Source: Pseudomonas sp. (GTDB lineage Bacteria > Pseudomonadota > Gammaproteobacteria > Pseudomonadales > Pseudomonadaceae). Taken from it: a stretch of DNA of 64,000 bases. Each line of letters begins with the position of its first letter. Within the stretch, counting starts at the first letter, position 1. The notes below the pieces were generated by a model. It ran no database searches, was not told the origin of the DNA, and worked only from the letters and a program-made list of their open reading frames with translations. This document shows positions 59,509 to 64,000 of this stretch, in pieces. Where the stretch lies: the NCBI RefSeq assembly GCF_030683065.1, contig NZ_JAUXMX010000061.1:62001-126000 (forward strand), written 5' to 3'. Both the position numbers and the translations under genes were made by a program.

Positions 59509-60236
59509 GCGGCCTCCAGCGTTTTGACGCACCAGTTAGCCAGTGCCATGAAGTCCTGCATGGCCAGCGACTGTGGCGCGCTTTGGGCCAGTAGTTGCTT
59601 GCGCGCCAGCGCTTCGCGAACAGCCTCGTCTTCATGGATCACGCAAGGTACCAGCAGCTGCCCCAGGGCCAGGCGCCAGAGTTCCAGCAGATCGTGGGAA
59701 AGTTTCAGCGCTGGTTGCAGGCGGTTGATCAGCCAATAGTGATTGCGTGGCAAGTGCTGGTTGTCATACAGCTGGTAGTTGAGCAAGACATGACAGGCCG
59801 GGTCCGCCTCCAGCACATGCAGCCAGTGGATGTCGGGCCGCTGGTCGAGGAGGGTGAGCAGGTTCAGGTAGGGTGGAATGTTGACCAACACAAAAGTGTC
59901 GCTCGACGGCGCCAGTTGTTGCAGGGCCTGTTCAAGCAGTTCAACCGCACGCTGGGGCGTATAGCCCTTGATTGCGCGGCGGCCAAAGGGCAGTACGCAG
60001 ACCCGCTCCTGTTGGCGAAAGGCAACGATCGCCTGAGCGGGACTCTGCACATCTCGCGCTGTCCATGCCTTGGGTTCGTCGAACGGCAAGCCAAAATGCA
60101 GGCTGAGAATATTGTTGGGGCACAGGTCAATCGCCAGCACAGGCTGGTGCAGAGTGGCCAGAGCGGAAGTCAGTCCGGCCACTATTGACGTAGTGCCGCA
60201 GCCACCGCGCAGCCCCTGTATGGCAATCAGGTGCAT
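59505..60236 (-). CDS. bcsQ: Cellulose synthesis MinD/ParA-like protein BcsQ
   Basis: A 243-residue SIMIBI NTPase that helps assemble or place the cellulose synthase. The deviant Walker A is GLRGGCGTTSI, with Arg and Thr where MinD has Lys residues. As I recall, E. coli BcsQ (GVRGGVGTT) deviates in the same way, so this is a family trait and not a defect. VLAIDLCPNNILSLHFGL contains switch I and FVLVNIPPYL switch II. The ATG at 60236 comes one base after the bcsR stop; the frame extends upstream through bcsR without meaning. The stop overlaps bcsA. Confidence 0.93.
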   Translation of the reverse strand: MHLIAIQGLRGGCGTTSIVAGLTSALATLHQPVLAIDLCPNNILSLHFGLPFDEPKAWTARDVQSPAQAIVAFRQQERVCVLPFGRRAIKGYTPQRAVELLEQALQQLAPSSDTFVLVNIPPYLNLLTLLDQRPDIHWLHVLEADPACHVLLNYQLYDNQHLPRNHYWLINRLQPALKLSHDLLELWRLALGQLLVPCVIHEDEAVREALARKQLLAQSAPQSLAMQDFMALANWCVKTLEAA

Positions 60237-60237
60237 A

Positions 60238-60456
60238 TCAGTCTGCCTTGGCGAGTTTCGCGGCTTCAACCAGTTGCAGCAGTGGGCGCAACGTTTCGCT
60301 CAGCAGTGGCCAGTCGGCGACCGAAGCAAGTACAGCCTGTTCTTGTTGCAGCTCTGAATAGCTGAAGGGCTTCAGTTGGTAGTGTTCGAGGATGAAGGCC
60401 AGGTCTTCCTGTGGTTTCACGGTCTGTCGGTGCACTGCAATTTGCGGGAAGTCCAT
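60238..60456 (-). CDS. bcsR: BcsR-like small cellulose regulatory subunit
   Basis: A 72-residue protein, first gene of the cellulose operon. It resembles BcsR (YhjR): a short N-terminus, EDLAFILEHYQLKPFSYSELQQEQ and a conserved WPLLSETLR near residues 49-57, comparable to RWPLLAEFA in E. coli. BcsR binds BcsQ and supports the synthase complex. A GAGA-type site lies before the ATG at 60456. The FleQ-like box is 44 bases upstream. The start could be a few codons different, but no better ATG exists. Confidence 0.85.
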   Translation of the reverse strand: MDFPQIAVHRQTVKPQEDLAFILEHYQLKPFSYSELQQEQAVLASVADWPLLSETLRPLLQLVEAAKLAKAD

Positions 60457-60500
60457 GGTGATTTTCTCGTTCTGTAGTGGAGGCTTATTTTTGCTTTTTA

Positions 60501-60514
60501 GTCAATTTAATGAC
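60501..60514 (-). promoter_or_regulatory. FleQ box of the bcs operon
   Basis: On the minus strand the sequence GTCATTAAATTGAC fits the FleQ consensus GTCaNTAAAtTGAC (recalled from P. aeruginosa work) at every defined position. It lies 44 bases upstream of the bcsR start. FleQ is a c-di-GMP-responsive regulator of flagellar and exopolysaccharide genes. Confidence 0.75.
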
Positions 60515-60740
60515 TTCAAGGCTTTCCATGTAGCGCTAGTGTCATATTAGTGGCGTATGGCGGAAAGTGAAGGACGGAAAGCGCTTTTGTTGATCTGCCG
60601 CAGGCATCCGGCCCCCGTCGATCAGCAGCGCAGGCAGTTCGCTGGCGTGGCTTTGCGAGCAGTGGCATTAACGGTCGACGAAGTGCGTTGGCAGGCGGCA
60701 ATGGCATACTGGGTGCCCACATTCGATCGAGGAGTTCGCC

Positions 60741-61346
60741 GTGCAACTTGATTTCAGCGCCCTGACGCCTTTGGATGCCTACCGCTGGTTGGCGTCCACG
60801 GTCACCCCGCGGCCGATTGCCTGGGTTTCCACTGTTTCCCGTGATGGCATTAGCAATCTGGCACCGTTCAGCTTTTTTCAGGTGATCAGCGATGCGCCGC
60901 CGACGTTAATGGTCAACGTCAATCTGCGTGACGACGGCAGCCCCAAAGACACCCTGCGCAACGTGCAGTCCGGCGGCGAACTGGTTATTCAATTGGTGTC
61001 TTTTGCTCAGGCTGAAGCGATGAATGCCAGCGCTGCCCACCTGCCCCATGGCGTTAGTGAGTTCGAGCGTTGCGGCATCCCCAGCCTGGCCTGTGAGCGA
61101 GTTGCCCCGCCTCGAGTGGCTGGCGCGGCGGTGGCTTTCGAGTGTCGTGTCGCGCAGGTGCTGGCGTATCCGCCGGATAAGCCGAACTGCCATCTGATCT
61201 TTGCCGAAGTGTTGCTTGCGCATGTCGACGATGCGGTGCTCAACGATAAAGGCCGGATCGATCCGCACAAACTCGATCTGGTCGGCCGTCTGGGCGGTAT
61301 GGCCTACACTCGAACCCGTGACAGCTTCGAGATGTCGCGCCCCTGA
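60741..61346 (+). CDS. Flavin reductase-like domain protein (DIM6/NTAB family)
   Basis: A 201-residue FMN-binding split-barrel protein. A GTG start at 60741 follows GAGGAG by seven bases. The flavin reductase-like domain is shown by ASTVTPRPIAWVSTVSRDGISNLAPFSFFQVIS (about 18-50) and DTLRNVQSGGELVIQLVS, with a C-terminal GRLGGMAYTRTRDSFEM. These proteins bind FMN and reduce flavins or unknown substrates. It is divergent from the bcs operon and read in the same direction as the chemoreceptor gene. Confidence 0.9.
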   Translation: MQLDFSALTPLDAYRWLASTVTPRPIAWVSTVSRDGISNLAPFSFFQVISDAPPTLMVNVNLRDDGSPKDTLRNVQSGGELVIQLVSFAQAEAMNASAAHLPHGVSEFERCGIPSLACERVAPPRVAGAAVAFECRVAQVLAYPPDKPNCHLIFAEVLLAHVDDAVLNDKGRIDPHKLDLVGRLGGMAYTRTRDSFEMSRP

Positions 61347-61510
61347 AACCAGCCCGTCAATCCGCTCTGAAAGCGACCCATACATAGCTAAAAGTGCAAT
61401 CGCACCGGCTATCGGCTTGTCGCCAGCAGCCTTGCGCTTCTATCGTGCAACCTGGGCGCCGTCTACATATTGGCGAGCCGGGTTAGTCAGTGACTGGGGG
61501 AACGGGATAT

Positions 61511-63475
61511 ATGTGGACTGATCTGCAGCGGCATGTCGCCAGCTTGAGTACGGCGAAGAAACTGGCTCTGGGTTTTGCGGTGGTGCTGGCACTCACCGCG
61601 GTGGTTGCTGCCACCGGCTATTCTGCGTTGCGTGAGGTCGGTGTGCGCTCGGCATTACTGGAGCGTATGAGCGCGATCAACACCCAAGTCCTGGAGATCC
61701 GCCGGAGCGAGCAGGATTTTGCCCTGACTACCAACACCGCTCATGTCGAGCGCCTGCATGAGCAGGCTCAGGCGCTGTTGGCGAGCAGCGCCGCCCTGCA
61801 GCTTGAGCTACCGGCTGCAGAAGGCCAGGTGCTGAGCGAAGTCGACAGCGCCATCGAGCAATATCGGGCAGCCTTCAATCGTTATGTCGAACTGACCGAT
61901 AACATGAGTCTGTCGCTGGAGGCGGCCACTTGGCTGGTGGTAAGTGCCTCTAACAGCCTGGATTTACTCCAGGAAGGACTGGCCGAGGATGGCGTCGATC
62001 TGCTTGAGAGCAGCCAGGGTACCCAGGGTGCCGAATCAGTGCTGCAGGCCGGGCAGATCGGTAAGGTCCATCAGTTGCTATTACAAGCGCTTGATCAGGC
62101 CCGGGTGCGCCTGCAGCAGAGCCATAGTTCTGCCGAGGTTGCCCAGGGCGAGATTCAGCAGGCTCTCGATGCGCAGGTCCTGGCCGGCGAGCTTCGCGAT
62201 GCCATGGACAGTCCTGGCTACGCCTCGGTGCTGGCGGAGGTCATTGGTAATGTCGACTCGTTCAATGAGCGGCTCAAGGAATACAGCGACTTCTTGCGTC
62301 AGCAGAAGCAGGAATACGCCCTGCTGGTGGGGCAGGCCGAGCGCAGCGTCGAGCTGGTCGAGCAGGCCTATTCTAGCCAGAAGCTTGCTATGCAGGCACA
62401 GCTGCAGGCCAGCACCTGGTTGATTCTGCTGGCTGCAGCGCTGGCACTGGTGATCGGTTTGCTGTCGACCTTGGTGATCACCCTGCTAATAGTGCGTCCG
62501 CTCAAACAGGTAATTGGGCAGGCCCAGCAGATAGCCGAGGGCGATCTCAGTGTGCGCATCGAGGTGCAGCGCAGTGACGAAGTGGGGCAGTTGCAGGCCG
62601 CGATGCAGGCCATGTCGAACAACCTGCGTGAGATGGTGGGTCAGTTGCAGGGCGGGGTAAGCCAGATTTCCGCCTCAGCGCAGTCGTTGTCGGCAATCAC
62701 CGAGCAGACCCGTCTGGGTGTCAATGGTCAGCGGGTAGAAACCGATCAGGTGGCGACCGCCATGAGTGAGATGGCCGCCACCGTGCACGAAGTGGCGCGT
62801 AACGCCGAGGCCGCCGCCGCGTCCACCGAGGCCGCTGACAGCCGGGTTAGTCGTGGCGCTGCGGTGGTGCGTCAGACCCTGGTGCGCATCGACCAACTGG
62901 CCGCAGCGATGGACACCACTACCAAGAGCATTGAGCGGCTCAGTCAGGATACCCAGCGCATCGATTCGGTGCTGGATGTGATCAAGAGCGTCGCCGAGCA
63001 GACCAACCTGCTGGCGCTAAATGCGGCCATCGAGGCCGCCCGCGCTGGCGACCAAGGCCGCGGCTTTGCCGTGGTCGCTGATGAGGTGCGCGCGTTGGCC
63101 AAACGCACCCAGCAGTCCACCGCAGAAATCGAAGGGCTGATCGCCACGCTGCGTGAGGGCGCGCGCCGTTCGGTGGACGACATGCAGCAAAGCGCTGCTC
63201 TGGTCGCCCATGTGGTTGAGGACGCCAATCAGACTGAAGGTGCCCTGGCCGGGATCGCCGAAGCAGTGACGCTGATTTTCGAGATGAACCAGCAAATCGC
63301 GGCGGCAGCCGAACAACAGACGGCGGTGGCCGAAGAGATCAGTCGCAGCGTGACCTCGATTCGCGATATCGCCGATCAATCGTCGGTGGCGATGGACGAA
63401 ACGGCGGACTCAACTAACCGGCTGGCGCAGTTGGGGCGCGAACTACAGGGCATGGCCGGGCATTTCCGCTTGTAG
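61511..63475 (+). CDS. Methyl-accepting chemotaxis protein with helical bimodular (HBM) sensor
   Basis: A 654-residue chemoreceptor. The ATG at 61511 (MWTDLQRHVA) has GGGA six bases upstream; an earlier ATG 21 bases before lacks a site. Helix 1 is at about 18-37. The all-helical periplasmic region (about 40-300) starts with the HBM motif INTQVLEIRRSEQDFALT and is long enough for two stacked four-helix bundles. Helix 2 is at 303-328, followed by HAMP (AEGDLSVRIEV) and the signalling tip VAEQTNLLALNAAIEAARAGD. HBM receptors of pseudomonads sense organic acids or similar ligands. In PAO1 PA1646 lies near selU and is of this type, so it is a likely counterpart. Confidence 0.9.
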   Translation: MWTDLQRHVASLSTAKKLALGFAVVLALTAVVAATGYSALREVGVRSALLERMSAINTQVLEIRRSEQDFALTTNTAHVERLHEQAQALLASSAALQLELPAAEGQVLSEVDSAIEQYRAAFNRYVELTDNMSLSLEAATWLVVSASNSLDLLQEGLAEDGVDLLESSQGTQGAESVLQAGQIGKVHQLLLQALDQARVRLQQSHSSAEVAQGEIQQALDAQVLAGELRDAMDSPGYASVLAEVIGNVDSFNERLKEYSDFLRQQKQEYALLVGQAERSVELVEQAYSSQKLAMQAQLQASTWLILLAAALALVIGLLSTLVITLLIVRPLKQVIGQAQQIAEGDLSVRIEVQRSDEVGQLQAAMQAMSNNLREMVGQLQGGVSQISASAQSLSAITEQTRLGVNGQRVETDQVATAMSEMAATVHEVARNAEAAAASTEAADSRVSRGAAVVRQTLVRIDQLAAAMDTTTKSIERLSQDTQRIDSVLDVIKSVAEQTNLLALNAAIEAARAGDQGRGFAVVADEVRALAKRTQQSTAEIEGLIATLREGARRSVDDMQQSAALVAHVVEDANQTEGALAGIAEAVTLIFEMNQQIAAAAEQQTAVAEEISRSVTSIRDIADQSSVAMDETADSTNRLAQLGRELQGMAGHFRL

Positions 63476-63594
63476 TTTTTTGCCTGAAACTGCCGGCCGC
63501 GCTCACAGTTTCGTCAGCAAAGGTTTCACGGTGCTTTGCCCACCCGGTACTGACCAGTAGCATCGGCGCACTTGGATAAATGCCGGAGCAAACG

Positions 63595-64000
63595 ATGCGC
63601 ACACGATTGAATGCCTGCCTGGATGCAGTGAATCAGGTGTTGCTGGGCAAGGAGCCGCAGGTGCGCTTGGCGCTGGCGTGCCTGTTGGCCCGCGGTCATT
63701 TGCTGATTGAGGATTTGCCAGGTATGGGCAAAACCACCCTCAGCCACGCGCTGGCCAGGGTGCTGGGGCTGAGCTTTCAGCGCATCCAGTTCACCTCTGA
63801 CCTGTTGCCGGGCGACATTCTCGGCACCTCGGTGTTCGACCGCGAAAGCGGGCAGTTTGTCTTCCACCCCGGGCCGATCTTCGCCGAGCTGGTGCTGGCC
63901 GACGAAATCAACCGAGCCACGCCGAAAAGCCAGAGCGCGCTGCTCGAAGCCATGGAGGAGGGCCAGGTAACCATCGAGGGCGCCACCCGGCCGCTGCCGG
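63595..64000 (+). CDS. MoxR-family AAA+ ATPase, N-terminal part
   Basis: The gene runs off the window end; 135 residues are visible. GGAG precedes the ATG at 63595 by seven bases. Walker A is GMGKTT (43-48), followed by the MoxR motif LPGDILGTSVFD, Walker B LVLADE (99-104) and ATPKSQSALLEAMEEGQVTI. These ATPases act as chaperones for von Willebrand-factor or DUF58 proteins usually encoded next to them. The partners would lie beyond the window. Confidence 0.92.
   Translation, partial: MRTRLNACLDAVNQVLLGKEPQVRLALACLLARGHLLIEDLPGMGKTTLSHALARVLGLSFQRIQFTSDLLPGDILGTSVFDRESGQFVFHPGPIFAELVLADEINRATPKSQSALLEAMEEGQVTIEGATRPLP

Noticed and set aside
59505..60236. Suspected broken Walker A motif in BcsQ
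   Set aside because: RGGCGTT deviates from KGGxGKT, but the E. coli BcsQ has the same type of change, so it is a family trait.
61391..61420. FliA-like sequence upstream of the HBM receptor
   Set aside because: TAAAAGTG is followed by GGCTATCG, which misses the GCCGATAA -10 element.
1..64000. tRNA, rRNA, CRISPR arrays, prophage or complete IS elements
   Set aside because: No T-loop-like GGTTCGAATCC in a tRNA context, no spaced repeats and no transposase or phage genes were found by eye. A tRNA scan would confirm.

Overview
The window is a piece of chromosome from a Pseudomonas-type gammaproteobacterium. The gene set (aceA, idh/icd, fabA/fabB, gpsA, selD/selU) is typical of the genus, and so are the short GC-rich intergenic repeats and the frequent ATGA start/stop overlaps. 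Gene order over long stretches matches what I remember of P. aeruginosa PAO1. No rRNA, tRNA, CRISPR array, prophage or complete insertion sequence was seen.

Block 1 (1-27.7 kb) resembles the PAO1 stretch around PA2623-PA2659. It starts with a PepSY-protein / response regulator / sensor kinase operon of BqsRS (CarRS) type. An RND efflux operon and a small flavin reductase follow. Next come two chemoreceptors (TlpQ-like and CtpM-like) flanking a NhaC-type antiporter, then isocitrate lyase. A reverse-strand gene chain follows: roxA ribosomal oxygenase, GNAT acetyltransferase, DUF7931 protein and an orphan secretin-like protein. The block closes with purB, an EamA transporter, hflD, mnmA, a Nudix hydrolase, and the divergent NADP-isocitrate dehydrogenases idh (monomeric) and icd (dimeric).

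Block 2 (28.0-44.3 kb) mostly resembles PAO1 around PA1609-PA1624: fabA-fabB; a TonB receptor / periplasmic binding protein / hybrid sensor kinase operon; gpsA; a DUF4389 protein; sixA; an acyl-CoA synthetase behind a perfect palindromic operator; a hotdog thioesterase; two alpha/beta hydrolases; a glutathione transferase; a DUF4892 protein; and a PerM-family permease. The junction with block 1 (27.69-28.05 kb) is a rearrangement point relative to PAO1. Two short non-autonomous elements with terminal inverted repeats lie at 30.0 and 39.2 kb.

Block 3 (44.3-64 kb) has a patatin-like lipase, selD-selU for tRNA selenouridine, a small lipoprotein and then a cellulose island. The island is bcsG (phosphoethanolamine transferase) facing a reverse-strand bcsRQABZC operon. 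No bcsE or bcsF is visible. A sequence matching the FleQ consensus as I remember it lies 44 bases upstream of bcsR, which points to control by FleQ and cyclic-di-GMP. Beyond it are a flavin reductase family protein, an HBM-type chemoreceptor and the start of a MoxR ATPase cut by the window end.

The strongest leads are the TonB receptor/binding protein/hybrid kinase operon as a possible sensory relay, the FleQ-box cellulose operon with phosphoethanolamine modification but no BcsE/BcsF, the palindromic operator before the acyl-CoA synthetase, the two MITE-like elements, and a hexanucleotide repeat inside a signal peptide. No wholly unknown multi-gene defence or mobile system was found.
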